DNA of 64,000 nt from the NCBI RefSeq assembly GCF_000381905.1, contig NZ_KB907262.1:62001-126000 (forward strand), given 5' to 3'. The DNA comes from Paenibacillus fonticola DSM 21315. GTDB lineage: Bacteria > Bacillota > Bacilli > Paenibacillales > Paenibacillaceae. The number at the start of each line of letters is the position of its first letter. Positions within the stretch are counted from its first letter, which is position 1. Shown here piece by piece: positions 1 through 8,884 of the stretch. The position numbers were made by a program, and so were the translations under genes. Under the pieces are notes generated by a model that had not been told where the DNA came from, ran no database searches, and saw nothing but the letters and a program-made list of their open reading frames with translations.

Positions 1-2
1 CT

Positions 3-377
3 ACGATAGTGCGGGCTTTGGAGGAGAGCCTGGCCGAGTATATGAACCGGCACAATGAATACGCGGCGCGAATTGGAGTGGACTATGTATTTACACTCCC
101 TGTCATTGCACAGGAACAATGGAATAATAGTATAAATGATGTCGGAATTATCGCGTTTTTGCAGGGCATTCCGGTAGGTGATCGTTACTATAATAATTTT
201 GCATTTGGGGGAGGACGCCTCATGCAAAAGCGTTCGTGGATTGGAGGAACTGATGAAGCGACAGGCATTAAATATTTCTTCAAAGATACGTGCCCGCTAA
301 CGTACAATCGGGAACGAATATTTACAAATCGGCGGGACGCTGCGGCAAATGGCTATTATGAAGCAGCTTGTCCATAA
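3..377 (+). CDS. C-terminal part of an unidentified protein (gene cut by window start)
   Basis: The frame is open from the first complete codon at 3 to the TAA at 375-377 with no upstream stop, so the gene most likely begins before the window; a GTG at 9 has no visible ribosome binding site. The 125 visible residues are hydrophilic with no clear membrane segment. A Gly-rich FGGGR stretch and three cysteines, the last near the C-terminus, stand out. I do not recognise the family. It lies about 90 bp upstream of the ABC-F gene, with no clear terminator between them. Confidence 0.5.
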   Translation, partial: TIVRALEESLAEYMNRHNEYAARIGVDYVFTLPVIAQEQWNNSINDVGIIAFLQGIPVGDRYYNNFAFGGGRLMQKRSWIGGTDEATGIKYFFKDTCPLTYNRERIFTNRRDAAANGYYEAACP

Positions 378-466
378 GCCTTCGTATAAAAACTGTTTCA
401 GACCTTCTCCTTCTTATGCTAAAATAGGTTCTTGAATGTCATATAGAAGGAGTAAAGGTAGCCAAT

Positions 467-2014
467 ATGAGTTTATTAACTGTTGAGAATGTCTCCCACA
501 ATTTTGGAGACCGCATATTGTTTAAAAATGTTTCGTTCCGCCTGCTGGCAGGAGAGCATGTCGGCCTTGTCGGAGCGAATGGAGTAGGCAAGTCAACCTT
601 GATGAATATATTGACCGGACAAGTATTGAAGGATGAGGGCAAGGTCGAGTGGACTCCAAAGCTCCGATACGGATACCTTGATCAGCATACGAAGCTGACT
701 CCCGGAAAAACGGTTCGTGACATACTAAAGGATGCTTTTCTCCCGCTGCTGGAGCTGGAGAAGGAAATGATGGAAATTACCGGGCGAATGGCTGATGCCT
801 CTCCGGAAGAGCTGGAACTGCTGCTCGAGCAGATGGGCGAAATCCAGGAGCAGCTGGATATCGGCGATTTCTACCTGATCGATGTAAAGGTGGAGGAAAT
901 GGCGAATGGACTCGGTTTGTCGGCGATTGGTCTCGACCGCGATGTAGCCTCATTAAGCGGCGGCCAGCGGACGAAGGTGCTTTTGGCCAAGCTGCTGCTG
1001 GAGAAGCCGACTGTATTGCTGCTGGATGAGCCGACGAACTATTTGGATGTGGAGCATATCCAGTGGCTGACGAATTATTTACAGAACTATCCGTATGCGT
1101 TCATGCTTATCTCCCATGATACCGAGTTCATGAATAAAGTTGTGAACGTCATTTATCATTTGGAGTTCGGCAAGTTAACCCGTTATTCTGCGAATTATGA
1201 AAAATTTTTGGAAATGGCGGATATCAATAAAAATCAGCATATTGATGCTTATGAGAAACAGCAGGAGTATATTAAGAAGCAAGAGGATTTCATTCAGCGG
1301 AATAAAGCCAGGTATTCTACTTCCGGCAGAGCTAAAAGCCGTGAAAAGCAATTGGATCGCCTGGATCGGATCGACAAGCCGGAAGAAGCGGCCAAACCGG
1401 TGTTCGGGTTCAAGGAAGCGCGAGCCAGCGGAAAGACGGTGTTTGAAGGCGTCGATTTTGAAATCGGATATACGCATGCTTTGCTGCCGAAAATGTCGAT
1501 GACGATTGAACGCGGCGAGAAAATCGCTATCGTGGGCTGCAATGGCGTCGGTAAATCGACACTGTTAAAAACGATTTTGGGCAAAATTCCGCCAATCAGC
1601 GGAAAAACGTATCAGGGCGATTTTTTGCATCCCGCGTATTTTGAGCAAGAGGTTAAGGCAGGAAATGCGACGCCGATCGATGATGTGTGGAATGAGTTTC
1701 CCCATCTTAATCAGCATGAAGTGCGGGCTCATCTGGCGCGCTGCGGGTTGAAGAATGACCATATTACCCGCCAGCTAAGAGCGCTTAGCGGCGGTGAGCA
1801 GGCTAAAGTCCGCCTTTGCAAGCTGATGATGCGGGAAACGAATTGGATATTGTTCGATGAGCCAACAAACCATCTGGATGTTTTGGCTAAAGAAGAGCTG
1901 AAGCGGGCGTTGAAGGAATTTAAAGGCACTGTGCTGCTCGTCTCTCACGAGCCCGATTTTTATGAGGATTGGGTGACGAAAGTGTGGGACGTTGAGCAGT
2001 GGTCAATGCGGTAA
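467..2014 (+). CDS. ABC-F family ATPase (YfmM-like)
   Basis: This is a soluble protein with two ATP-binding cassettes and no membrane segments, the layout of ABC-F proteins, which act on ribosomes in translation or antibiotic protection. The first cassette has a Walker A (GANGVGKST, near residue 36), a signature LSGGQ and a Walker B LLLDEP. A charged linker follows near residues 240-310. The second cassette has GCNGVGKST near 355, LSGGEQ and ILFDEP. The 515-residue length and the N-terminus resemble Bacillus YfmM. The start has an AGAAGGAG site at a good distance. No resistance role can be claimed from the sequence; housekeeping ABC-F members look the same. Confidence 0.9.
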   Translation: MSLLTVENVSHNFGDRILFKNVSFRLLAGEHVGLVGANGVGKSTLMNILTGQVLKDEGKVEWTPKLRYGYLDQHTKLTPGKTVRDILKDAFLPLLELEKEMMEITGRMADASPEELELLLEQMGEIQEQLDIGDFYLIDVKVEEMANGLGLSAIGLDRDVASLSGGQRTKVLLAKLLLEKPTVLLLDEPTNYLDVEHIQWLTNYLQNYPYAFMLISHDTEFMNKVVNVIYHLEFGKLTRYSANYEKFLEMADINKNQHIDAYEKQQEYIKKQEDFIQRNKARYSTSGRAKSREKQLDRLDRIDKPEEAAKPVFGFKEARASGKTVFEGVDFEIGYTHALLPKMSMTIERGEKIAIVGCNGVGKSTLLKTILGKIPPISGKTYQGDFLHPAYFEQEVKAGNATPIDDVWNEFPHLNQHEVRAHLARCGLKNDHITRQLRALSGGEQAKVRLCKLMMRETNWILFDEPTNHLDVLAKEELKRALKEFKGTVLLVSHEPDFYEDWVTKVWDVEQWSMR

Positions 2015-2083
2015 GCGACATACGTTCGTTTGAACTTAATCAACTTGCCGATTAAAGCGCCTAGAGCGAAAGGAGTCGACACA

Positions 2084-3163
2084 ATGCAGGGTATTCATGC
2101 TGTATCCTCTGCAGGGGAAGGATTGACAGGCACCCGGGATCGGTCAGACCGTTACTCCAGGCAGGAACGGTTTGCCATGATCGGTGTGGAAGGACAGCGC
2201 AAGCTGGCCGAGGGCGCCGTTCTGATCGTCGGAGCCGGCGCACTGGGAACCGGAATTGCGGAAACGTTAGTGCGGGCCGGCGTCGGGCGGATCGTCATTG
2301 CCGATCGTGATTATGTGGAATGGAGCAATTTGCAAAGGCAGCAGTTATTTGCTGAGGAAGACGCAGAGCTTCGTCTGCCCAAAGCGATTGCTGCCAGAAA
2401 GCGGCTGCAAGCAATCAATAGCGAAGTGATTATAGAGGCGCACGTCATGGACGTGACGTATGCTGAAATTCACTCTCTGCTGCCGGGAATACAGTTGATA
2501 TTGGACGCAACGGACAATTTCGATACGAGAATGCTTATCAATGACGTTTCTCAACAGCAGGGCATTCCGTGGATTTATGGGGCCTGTGTAGGCAGCTATG
2601 GAATTACGTACACCGTGTTGCCAGGACATACCGCTTGCCTGAACTGCTTGCTCGGTTCGATTCCTCTTGGCGGAGACACATGTGATACCGCTGGCATTAT
2701 TCCGCCCGCCGTGCAGACGGTTGTTGCCCATCAGACAACGGAAGCCTTGAAGCTGCTGACAGGGCAAAGGGAAAGCCTGCGCGGTACTTTGCTGACTTTT
2801 GACTTGTGGCGCAATGAGCAAGCGTCCCTCAAAATGAATGCAGCCAAGCGTGCGGACTGTCCCTCATGCGGCTCTCAGCCCGTATATCCTTATTTATCTT
2901 TCTCGGGCTCACGAAAGACGGAGGTGCTGTGCGGCAGAGATACGGTACAAATCCGTCCGGCACATCCGCGGGAATGGAATTTGGAGGAGACAGCCGCAGC
3001 TTTAAAGAAGCTTCATGAGGGGATTGCAGAATATAATAAATTTCTGCTCTCATTTACGGTTGGCGAACATAGGCTGGTGTTGTTTAAGGACGGAAGAGCG
3101 CTCGTTCATGGTACGAAGGATATCGTAGAAGCCAAGGTGCTGTATGACCGGTACTTTGGCTAA
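2084..3163 (+). CDS. MoeB/ThiF/HesA-type E1-like adenylyltransferase
   Basis: The protein belongs to the family that adenylates the C-terminal Gly-Gly of a ubiquitin-like sulfur carrier (MoaD or ThiS) in molybdopterin or thiamine synthesis. It has a Rossmann nucleotide loop (VGAGALGTG), the NLQRQ arginine motif, DATDNFDTR, a conserved TCDTAG cysteine region and two CxxC pairs (CLNC and CPSC) expected to bind zinc. After the last CxxC comes an extra C-terminal part of about 90 residues in place of a rhodanese domain. ATG 2084 is preferred because AAAGGAG precedes it, although the frame is open from 2030. moeA and mobB at 42-44 kb make a molybdenum cofactor role plausible, but no carrier gene is adjacent. 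Confidence 0.85.
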   Translation: MQGIHAVSSAGEGLTGTRDRSDRYSRQERFAMIGVEGQRKLAEGAVLIVGAGALGTGIAETLVRAGVGRIVIADRDYVEWSNLQRQQLFAEEDAELRLPKAIAARKRLQAINSEVIIEAHVMDVTYAEIHSLLPGIQLILDATDNFDTRMLINDVSQQQGIPWIYGACVGSYGITYTVLPGHTACLNCLLGSIPLGGDTCDTAGIIPPAVQTVVAHQTTEALKLLTGQRESLRGTLLTFDLWRNEQASLKMNAAKRADCPSCGSQPVYPYLSFSGSRKTEVLCGRDTVQIRPAHPREWNLEETAAALKKLHEGIAEYNKFLLSFTVGEHRLVLFKDGRALVHGTKDIVEAKVLYDRYFG

Positions 3164-3175
3164 TAGACCCTAACT

Positions 3176-3206
3176 CAAACCATTTCGATTTTTTCGGAAT
3201 GGTTTG
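3176..3206 (+). terminator. Hairpin after the MoeB/ThiF-like gene
   Basis: A 13-bp stem with one mismatch (arms at 3176-3188 and 3194-3206) lies 12 bp after the stop codon. The following sequence is only moderately T-rich, so termination may be partial. Confidence 0.5.
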
Positions 3207-3270
3207 ATTGCATTTTGTCCATCTTAATTAATATAACTGGGATGTTCATGCAGAAGGTGGGCGGGAAACA

Positions 3271-3948
3271 ATGGAGGTTCAAATTTTATCGGCCGGAGGG
3301 GAGTTCCCGCAAAAGAGCCGATTACACAGGCAGTTAAAAGAGGCCGGTTATGCTGTGTCAGTTATTCGCATCCTTGATTTGCCGGAAGGGCAGCTTCCTA
3401 AGCAGAAGCCGGATATTTTGCTAATTGAAATAGGGGAGTCAGGGCTCGACGCTCTAAGCATGCTGAAGGAGCGTGAAGGGGGATATCCTTATCCGATTTT
3501 GGCGGTGCTGCTTGAGCGGAATACACAGCAGCTCGTATCGGCTTTTGCCGCTGGAGTGAATGATGTCGTTGATGGCTCCGTACCGTTCTTGGAGCTTGAT
3601 GCGCGTATAGGCAACCTGGTTAAATTGTTTGCAAGAATGGACGATAGACTGCCGAATGAGATTGTATTTGAAGACTTGCGCATTGAGCCGAAAAGCCGCA
3701 AAGTATTCCGGGAGGGACAGTTAATCAAATTAACGCCGAAAGAATACGAACTGCTCGTATATCTAAGTAAACATGCGAACACGGTATGCCATCGTGAGGA
3801 TATCCTTCAGGAGGTATGGGGTTACGATTTCGCGACGGGGACGAATGTCGTCGATGTATATGTGCGGCATTTACGTAAGAAAATAGATCGGGGCAAGGCC
3901 AGAAAGCTCATTCATACGGTGAGAGGCACAGGGTATATGATGCACTAG
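3271..3948 (+). CDS. Orphan OmpR-type winged-helix regulator with degenerate receiver
   Basis: The C-terminal half (about residues 130-225) is a clear OmpR/PhoB winged helix with the usual TPKEYELL and VRGTGYMM landmarks. The N-terminal half has receiver size and fold pattern, but the N-terminal acidic pair is absent. The position of the phosphorylated aspartate (PDILLIE, residue 53) is glutamate, and the KPF lysine near the C-terminus is replaced (SVPF). No kinase gene is adjacent. It therefore probably works without phosphorylation, or as a constitutively active form, since glutamate can mimic phospho-aspartate. ATG 3271 follows AAGGTGG. Confidence 0.8.
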   Translation: MEVQILSAGGEFPQKSRLHRQLKEAGYAVSVIRILDLPEGQLPKQKPDILLIEIGESGLDALSMLKEREGGYPYPILAVLLERNTQQLVSAFAAGVNDVVDGSVPFLELDARIGNLVKLFARMDDRLPNEIVFEDLRIEPKSRKVFREGQLIKLTPKEYELLVYLSKHANTVCHREDILQEVWGYDFATGTNVVDVYVRHLRKKIDRGKARKLIHTVRGTGYMMH

Positions 3949-3969
3949 ATGCACGAAGTAAGGAATATC

Positions 3970-4001
3970 ATAAGTAAGCGATAAGTAAGCGATAAGTAAG
4001 G
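3970..4001. repeat. 11-bp tandem repeat, about three units
   Basis: The unit ATAAGTAAGCG occurs twice in full and a third time in shortened form, directly after the OmpR-type gene. Related AGTAAGGA words flank it on both sides. It lies in the short convergent space before the NlpC/P60 gene. Confidence 0.7.
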
Positions 4002-4036
4002 AAAATGTACGCAGTAAGGAAAAGTTGCAAGGAAAA

Positions 4037-4087
4037 GGGACCTTCCCATAGCAGAACAATATCTGCTATGGGAAGGCCCCTTATTTT
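4037..4087. terminator. Bidirectional terminator between convergent genes
   Basis: A 19-bp stem with a single mismatch (4037-4055 and 4062-4080) is followed on the plus strand by TTATTTT. On the minus strand it is followed by TTTTCC. It can serve both the OmpR-type gene and the NlpC/P60 gene. Confidence 0.8.
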
Positions 4088-4111
4088 CGTAGACTTAATG
4101 GGGATTCTGTA

Positions 4112-4633
4112 CTAGAGCACACGGCGAGCTTTAATATAAGTTCTTTTCCATGTTCCGGAGTTCAAATCAGAGATTGTAACGCCAGGCTTGCCGTAAGTGT
4201 GCAAAATTTTGCCATTGCCTACATAGACAGCTACGTGAGTGATATTTTTTCCTGTTGAACGGCTGCCGCTAGAGAAGAATACAAGATCCCCTGCCTTCAA
4301 ATTCTTTTTAGAAACAGCTACTCCTACTTTAGATTGAGCTGCAGATGTACGCGGGAGATTAACTCCATATTTTTTGAAAATATGCTTCATAAAAGAAGAG
4401 CAGTCGAAGACGCTAGTTGTCGAAGTGGAAGCACCGAATTTATAAGGTGTGCCCATATATTTTTTTCCGAAGTTGACGACTTGAGTTCCTTTAGAAACAG
4501 CTACGCTCTCTACGGATTGAGTGGCAGCTGCGGCTTGTGCTGTGCCTGCTCCACTTGCAAGCAAAGTACCAAAACCAATAGCTGATACGATGCCTACTGT
4601 CAATACTTTTTGGGATAAAGTATGAAATTTCAT
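4112..4633 (-). CDS. Secreted NlpC/P60 cell wall hydrolase
   Basis: A signal peptide of about 34 residues ends in AQA and is followed by a short linker and one NlpC/P60 domain (about residues 50-173). The catalytic cysteine is in FDCSSF, the histidine in THVAVY, and a third polar residue is the histidine of ILHTY. Such enzymes cleave D-gamma-glutamyl-diaminopimelate bonds in peptidoglycan peptides. It has no LysM or SH3 cell-wall-binding domain, so it is a minimal single-domain form of 173 residues. A strong GGAGG precedes the ATG. Confidence 0.92.
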   Translation of the reverse strand: MKFHTLSQKVLTVGIVSAIGFGTLLASGAGTAQAAAATQSVESVAVSKGTQVVNFGKKYMGTPYKFGASTSTTSVFDCSSFMKHIFKKYGVNLPRTSAAQSKVGVAVSKKNLKAGDLVFFSSGSRSTGKNITHVAVYVGNGKILHTYGKPGVTISDLNSGTWKRTYIKARRVL

Positions 4634-4675
4634 GTTGTTATACCTCCAAAGTTTTTTTTGACCGGCTCGATTTGA

Positions 4676-4684
4676 AGTATAACA
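4676..4684 (-). promoter_or_regulatory. Extended -10 promoter of the NlpC/P60 gene
   Basis: Read on the minus strand the sequence is TGTTATACT, an extended -10 (TGn plus TATACT). It lies about 45 bp upstream of the start codon. No good -35 is visible, as is usual for extended -10 promoters. Confidence 0.4.
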
Positions 4685-4813
4685 GGTTTAAAACAAGCTA
4701 TAATTTGCCAAACTCGCGGGATAAGTTGCCTCCCATGGCTTTGCAAGAGTTTATTAAAAAACTATTAAAGTTTACAAAAAATTAAGAAAGAACAATTGAT
4801 ATGAAAAGAGAAA

Positions 4814-4849
4814 AGCACATAAACCTTGTCGCATCAAGGGTTATGTGCT
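4814..4849 (-). terminator. Terminator of the thiN gene
   Basis: A 15-bp stem with one mismatch and a six-base loop lies about 45 bp beyond the thiN stop. It is followed on the minus strand by a T-rich run (TTTCTCTTTTC). Confidence 0.65.
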
Positions 4850-4895
4850 AATTTAGCTTAAAAATAAATAGTTACAATTTTGTCTCTTAACAACG

Positions 4896-5537
4896 TTAAT
4901 CCCGGCTTTGAATGATCAGCAGCAGACCGCTTTCTATGCGGACGGTTCCTTCCGGCTGTATTAGCCGATTGCTGATGCCCAAGGATTGTCCCATGCGGAG
5001 CGTTGCATTGTCCAGCGGGTACATAAACCCGTCCAAGCTGATGCCGGTTACCTCCGGCGTAAGCGGAATCAGCGATACATAAGTGAAGCCGCGCTCCTGA
5101 ATGACACTGCTCGAGCCGGTAAGCGTAATATAGTTGTGCGTATCATATATGGCACTCGGTATTTGATGCTGTAATCCCCTTAGCATCATTTGAATGTTCG
5201 CTAGCGTATGATCCATTCTCGTGCCGGTGACGCCCATCATTATAATTTCTGCAGGTTGCCTATCCATCGCTATCACATAAGCTAATTCAGTATCAGTCAA
5301 ATCTTTATTTACCGGATCACAGCTAATCAATTGTCCGCTGGCGCTTTTCACTTGATCGAATTGTTCCTCATTAATGGAATCAAAATCACCAACGGCCATA
5401 TGCGGATGGATTCCGTGTTCCACCAGAAATAGGGCGCCGCGATCTGCGCCGATGATCAAGTCACCCGGACGAATCTCTTCCAAATAGGCAGTATTCGTAT
5501 TGCCGCCTGCAAAGATAAGTACTCGTTGTAATGTCAT
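4896..5537 (-). CDS. thiN: Thiamine pyrophosphokinase
   Basis: This enzyme transfers pyrophosphate from ATP to thiamine, giving thiamine diphosphate, the cofactor of the pyruvate dehydrogenase encoded nearby. The family pattern is clear: GADRGA, then VGDFDS with the metal-binding aspartates, the DLTDTE segment, and GVTGTRMDHTLAN. The C-terminal beta domain binds thiamine. ATG 5537 is chosen because GGAAGTAGAG precedes it; the frame extends upstream to 5594 without a better start. The 213-residue product matches the usual length. No TPP riboswitch was seen upstream. Confidence 0.92.
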   Translation of the reverse strand: MTLQRVLIFAGGNTNTAYLEEIRPGDLIIGADRGALFLVEHGIHPHMAVGDFDSINEEQFDQVKSASGQLISCDPVNKDLTDTELAYVIAMDRQPAEIIMMGVTGTRMDHTLANIQMMLRGLQHQIPSAIYDTHNYITLTGSSSVIQERGFTYVSLIPLTPEVTGISLDGFMYPLDNATLRMGQSLGISNRLIQPEGTVRIESGLLLIIQSRD

Positions 5538-5727
5538 CTCTCTACTTCCTTTCCTATGGGAACATGCCCATCTCCAGTATAAATCAGATTTCATGCTTGC
5601 ACAATTTTGCCAGAGCAGACTACAATGGACTCAGTAATGATCCCGGAAAGGAGAGGAGGGAGCAGACAGAGACATCAACTATGAAAGCGTCATCATGAGC
5701 TGCGGGAAGCGAACCCCTTTTTCTGAA

Positions 5728-6456
5728 TTATTTCAAAAAATGGATTAGAGCATCAGGCAGCTCGTTTTGCCAAAATCCCCAAAGATGCTGGCCGTTTTTT
5801 TCGTAATATTGGACTTGAGCGCCGCGCGCTTCCAATAGTGATTTTGTCGTGCGGTTTAGTTGCACAAAATTATACGTACCTGTATCCGTCGTGTAATGAT
5901 CCTCTTGAAGGCCCACAATCATATATAAGGAAAGGAAGGACAAGTCCGTCTCTGCCTCGACGATTTGCTGGGTTTTCTCGTAAAAAGCTCCCGACAAGCT
6001 GATCACTTTGGAAAACAGTTCAGGATTTTTCATAGCGATATGCAGCGAAATGGTACCCCCCAGGGAATCGCCAGCAAGAATTCGCTCAGCGGGTTCGCGG
6101 CGTACTGGATAATTGTTCTCCACGAAGGGAATAATTTCTTCAGTAAAGCAGGAAATATAGGCGTCAAAACGGTTTCCGAAGGGGGCGTATTCCTCTGTTC
6201 GGACCGATGTATCGACTTCGACTCCTACGATAATGAAAGGATCGATATCTTCGTCCAGGATGAGGCGGTTGGCATGAGTCGCGATTCGACCATAATTGAA
6301 AAATTCCTCGCCATCCTGACAATATATGACCGGGTAGCTTAATAATTCGTTGTATCCAGGGGGCAAATAAATACGCAGCGAACGTTTCTCCCCCAAGTAT
6401 TTGCTCGTAATTTCCTCCTTGACGATCGTTCGTTTTAAATAGCGCGAATCCGTCAT
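5728..6456 (-). CDS. Esterase, enterochelin esterase/D-type alpha-beta hydrolase family
   Basis: The 242-residue cytosolic protein has the start typical of this family, RSLRIYLPPGY, followed by PVIYCQDGEE. The nucleophile elbow is GDSLGG (near residue 130), and GQHLWGFW near the C-terminus supplies the histidine. The acid is probably in the QEDHYTTD segment. Relatives hydrolyse siderophore esters or other small esters; the substrate cannot be read from the sequence and no siderophore genes are nearby. There is no signal peptide. The gene is divergent from the pdh operon. Confidence 0.85.
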   Translation of the reverse strand: MTDSRYLKRTIVKEEITSKYLGEKRSLRIYLPPGYNELLSYPVIYCQDGEEFFNYGRIATHANRLILDEDIDPFIIVGVEVDTSVRTEEYAPFGNRFDAYISCFTEEIIPFVENNYPVRREPAERILAGDSLGGTISLHIAMKNPELFSKVISLSGAFYEKTQQIVEAETDLSFLSLYMIVGLQEDHYTTDTGTYNFVQLNRTTKSLLEARGAQVQYYEKNGQHLWGFWQNELPDALIHFLK

Positions 6457-6628
6457 ATTATTACACGCTCCTGTCTTAGCATTTTGCTTTTGAATACCTG
6501 GTAAGATAAGATTACCTTAACTGTGGCTGTAAATTTGTCATGCGGTAAAATGGTTGTCTGTTATAGTATTTCTATTTGTCTGTTATACATACAAAAATAA
6601 GTTTAAAGTACAAATTACCGGATTATCT

Positions 6629-6658
6629 TTGACTTATTCAGTGCAACAGATGTATAAT
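6629..6658 (+). promoter_or_regulatory. Promoter of the pdh operon
   Basis: TTGACT and a perfect TATAAT are separated by 18 bp. The -10 ends 52 bp upstream of the pdhA start, so the leader is about 45 nt. This is a sigma-A type promoter. Confidence 0.7.
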
Positions 6659-6710
6659 AATTCTATAACAGCAGCACATGATAATCAAATTTTTTGTCGA
6701 GGTGAAGAAA

Positions 6711-7784
6711 ATGAGCAAGAGCAGGGTTCCTTATGAAGTGTACACAGAGGAAGTCGAAGCTTTGTCCGTGCTATCGCCGGACGGTGAAATCGTTAACAAA
6801 GATAAAGTTCCTAATTTAAGTGATGATCAATTGAAAGAATTAATGTACCGTATGGTATTTACCCGTACATGGGATGAAAGAGCGATTAACCTGGGGCGTC
6901 AAGGCCGTCTTGGATTTTATGCGCCTGTATCCGGTCAAGAAGCTACAATGGTTGGCAGTCAGTTCGCATTGGATAAGAAAGACTTTATTTGCCCGGGCTA
7001 CCGCGATATGCCTCAGCTTGTATGGCACGGTCTTCCGCTGTACCAAGCGTTCCTGTATTCCCGTGGACATCAGCATGGCGGCCAAATTCCAGAAGACGTT
7101 AACGTACTTATGCCACAAATTATTATCGGTGCCCAAGTTCTCCATGCGATGGGGATCGCCATGGGTTATAAATTGAAGAAGCAGCAGCAAGTCGCGATCA
7201 CCTATACAGGTGACGGAGGTTCCTCCGAGGGCGATTTCTACGAAGCACTCAACTTTGCTGGAGTTTATAAACTGCCGGTTATTTTCTTTGTGCAAAACAA
7301 CGGTTATGCGATTACTACTCCGTTCTCCAAACAAACCGCAGCTCTGTCGATCGCGCACAAAGCGGTTGCAGCAGGTATCCGCGGTGTGAAAATCGACGGT
7401 ATGGACGTCTTCGCTGTAATCAGTGCTGTTGAGGAAGCTAGAGAGCGTGCTCTTAAAGGGGAAGGCGCAACATTGATTGAAGCCGTTACTTATCGATACC
7501 GTCCGCACTCCTTGTCCGACGATACTTCTAAGTACCGTACGAAGGAAGAGGAAGGCGAGTGGAGCGAGAAGGATCCGATTGCCCGTCTTGCTAAATATTT
7601 GGAGAAAAAAGGCCTGTGGACCGAAGAAGATACAGCTCGCGTCAAAGAAGAAGCAAAAGCGACTGTAAACGAGCAAATCAAGAAAGCAGAACAAACCGAA
7701 AAAATGACCATTCCTGGTCTGATCGATAGCATGTTCGAAACTACACCTAAACATTTAGAAGAGCAAAAAGCAGATTTCCAGTAA
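6711..7784 (+). CDS. pdhA: Pyruvate dehydrogenase E1 component, alpha subunit
   Basis: E1 alpha binds thiamine diphosphate and, with PdhB, decarboxylates pyruvate and reductively acetylates the lipoyl group of E2. The thiamine diphosphate motif begins at GDGG near residue 166 and ends in NN about 30 residues later. The phosphorylation-loop region RYRPHSLSDD is typical of E1 alpha. ATG 6711 has GAGGTGA at the right distance; the frame is open to 6678 but gives a non-conserved extension. The 357-residue length fits Bacillus-type PdhA. It is the first gene of a four-gene operon. Confidence 0.96.
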   Translation: MSKSRVPYEVYTEEVEALSVLSPDGEIVNKDKVPNLSDDQLKELMYRMVFTRTWDERAINLGRQGRLGFYAPVSGQEATMVGSQFALDKKDFICPGYRDMPQLVWHGLPLYQAFLYSRGHQHGGQIPEDVNVLMPQIIIGAQVLHAMGIAMGYKLKKQQQVAITYTGDGGSSEGDFYEALNFAGVYKLPVIFFVQNNGYAITTPFSKQTAALSIAHKAVAAGIRGVKIDGMDVFAVISAVEEARERALKGEGATLIEAVTYRYRPHSLSDDTSKYRTKEEEGEWSEKDPIARLAKYLEKKGLWTEEDTARVKEEAKATVNEQIKKAEQTEKMTIPGLIDSMFETTPKHLEEQKADFQ

Positions 7785-7808
7785 GACGAAGAGCAGGGCC
7801 TACAGAGC

Positions 7809-7829
7809 ATGAATGAATGAATGAATGAG
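7809..7829. repeat. Tetranucleotide repeat between pdhA and pdhB
   Basis: ATGA is repeated about five times in the 96-bp gap between pdhA and pdhB. The tract contains several ATG triplets but has no ribosome binding site before it, so it is not an obvious coding start. Confidence 0.6.
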
Positions 7830-7880
7830 TGCTCGGCAGTAAAAGTCTGATTGTTTCTTAATGAGGAGGATATGAATCTA

Positions 7881-8858
7881 ATGGCACAAATGAATTTAAA
7901 AGAAGCGATTCGTGATGCGATGCGCGTGGAATTAGAACGTGATCCTAGCGTTCTGATTTTTGGCGAGGACGTCGGTAATGTCGGTGGCGTATTCCGCGCT
8001 ACAGAAGGCTTGCAAAAAGATTTCGGCGAAGAGCGCGTATTCGATACGCCGCTCGCAGAATCCGCTATCGGCGGTATGGCGGTCGGTTTGGGTGTTCAAG
8101 GATTTCGCCCGATTGCAGAAATCCAGTTCGTAGGTTTTATTTTTGAAGCACTCGATCAAATCGTTGTTCAGGCAGCCCGCATGCGCTACCGTTCCGGCGG
8201 CCGCTACAACGCTCCAATCGTATTCCGTACACCGTTCGGCGGCGGCGTTAAAGCGGCTGAGCTTCACACGGATGCATTGGAAGGTTTGATCGCGCAAACT
8301 CCGGGTATTAAATTAGTAATTCCATCGAACCCTTACGACGCTAAAGGTTTGATGATTTCCGCAATCCGCGATAACGACCCTGTGTTCTTTATGGAGCACT
8401 TGAACTTGTATCATGCTTACCGTGAAGATGTACCGGAAGGCGAATACACGGTTGAAATCGGTAAAGCGAAAGTCGTTCGCGAAGGCACTGACGTAACGAT
8501 CGTATCCTATGGCCTGATGGTTCACACGGCGGTTAAAGCAGCAGAAGAACTTGAGAAAAACGGCATCAAGGCAGAGGTAATCGACCTCCGTACGCTTGTG
8601 CCTCTTGATATTGACACCGTCATTGAATCGGTGAAGAAAACGAACCGCGCGATTATCGTTCAAGAAGCTCAAAAATCTGCAGGTATCGCTGCAGAGGTCA
8701 TCGCCCAAATTAACGAGAAAGCGATCCTTCACTTGGAAGCGCCGGTTCTTCGCGTAGCTCCGCCGGATACTGTTTATCCGTTCGCGCAAATCGAGGATCA
8801 ATGGCTTCCGTCTCCGGCTACGATTATTGCAGGAGTGAATAAAGTACTCGAATTTTAA
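7881..8858 (+). CDS. pdhB: Pyruvate dehydrogenase E1 component, beta subunit
   Basis: PdhB forms the alpha2-beta2 E1 with PdhA. The glutamate of FGEDVG that activates thiamine diphosphate is near residue 30, and the [16 protein letters not shown] region and the C-terminal transketolase domain are intact. The start ATG 7881 ([10 protein letters not shown]) is 11 bp after AGGAGGA; the in-frame ATG at 7872 is too close to that site. The 325-residue length is normal for the family. Confidence 0.96.
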   Translation: MAQMNLKEAIRDAMRVELERDPSVLIFGEDVGNVGGVFRATEGLQKDFGEERVFDTPLAESAIGGMAVGLGVQGFRPIAEIQFVGFIFEALDQIVVQAARMRYRSGGRYNAPIVFRTPFGGGVKAAELHTDALEGLIAQTPGIKLVIPSNPYDAKGLMISAIRDNDPVFFMEHLNLYHAYREDVPEGEYTVEIGKAKVVREGTDVTIVSYGLMVHTAVKAAEELEKNGIKAEVIDLRTLVPLDIDTVIESVKKTNRAIIVQEAQKSAGIAAEVIAQINEKAILHLEAPVLRVAPPDTVYPFAQIEDQWLPSPATIIAGVNKVLEF

Positions 8859-8884
8859 TCTTAATGAACTAGGAGGTCTTCCAG

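Noticed and set aside
5538..5727. TPP riboswitch upstream of thiN
   Set aside because: The conserved thi-box words (such as CTGAGA and the GGGTG-type segments) are absent.
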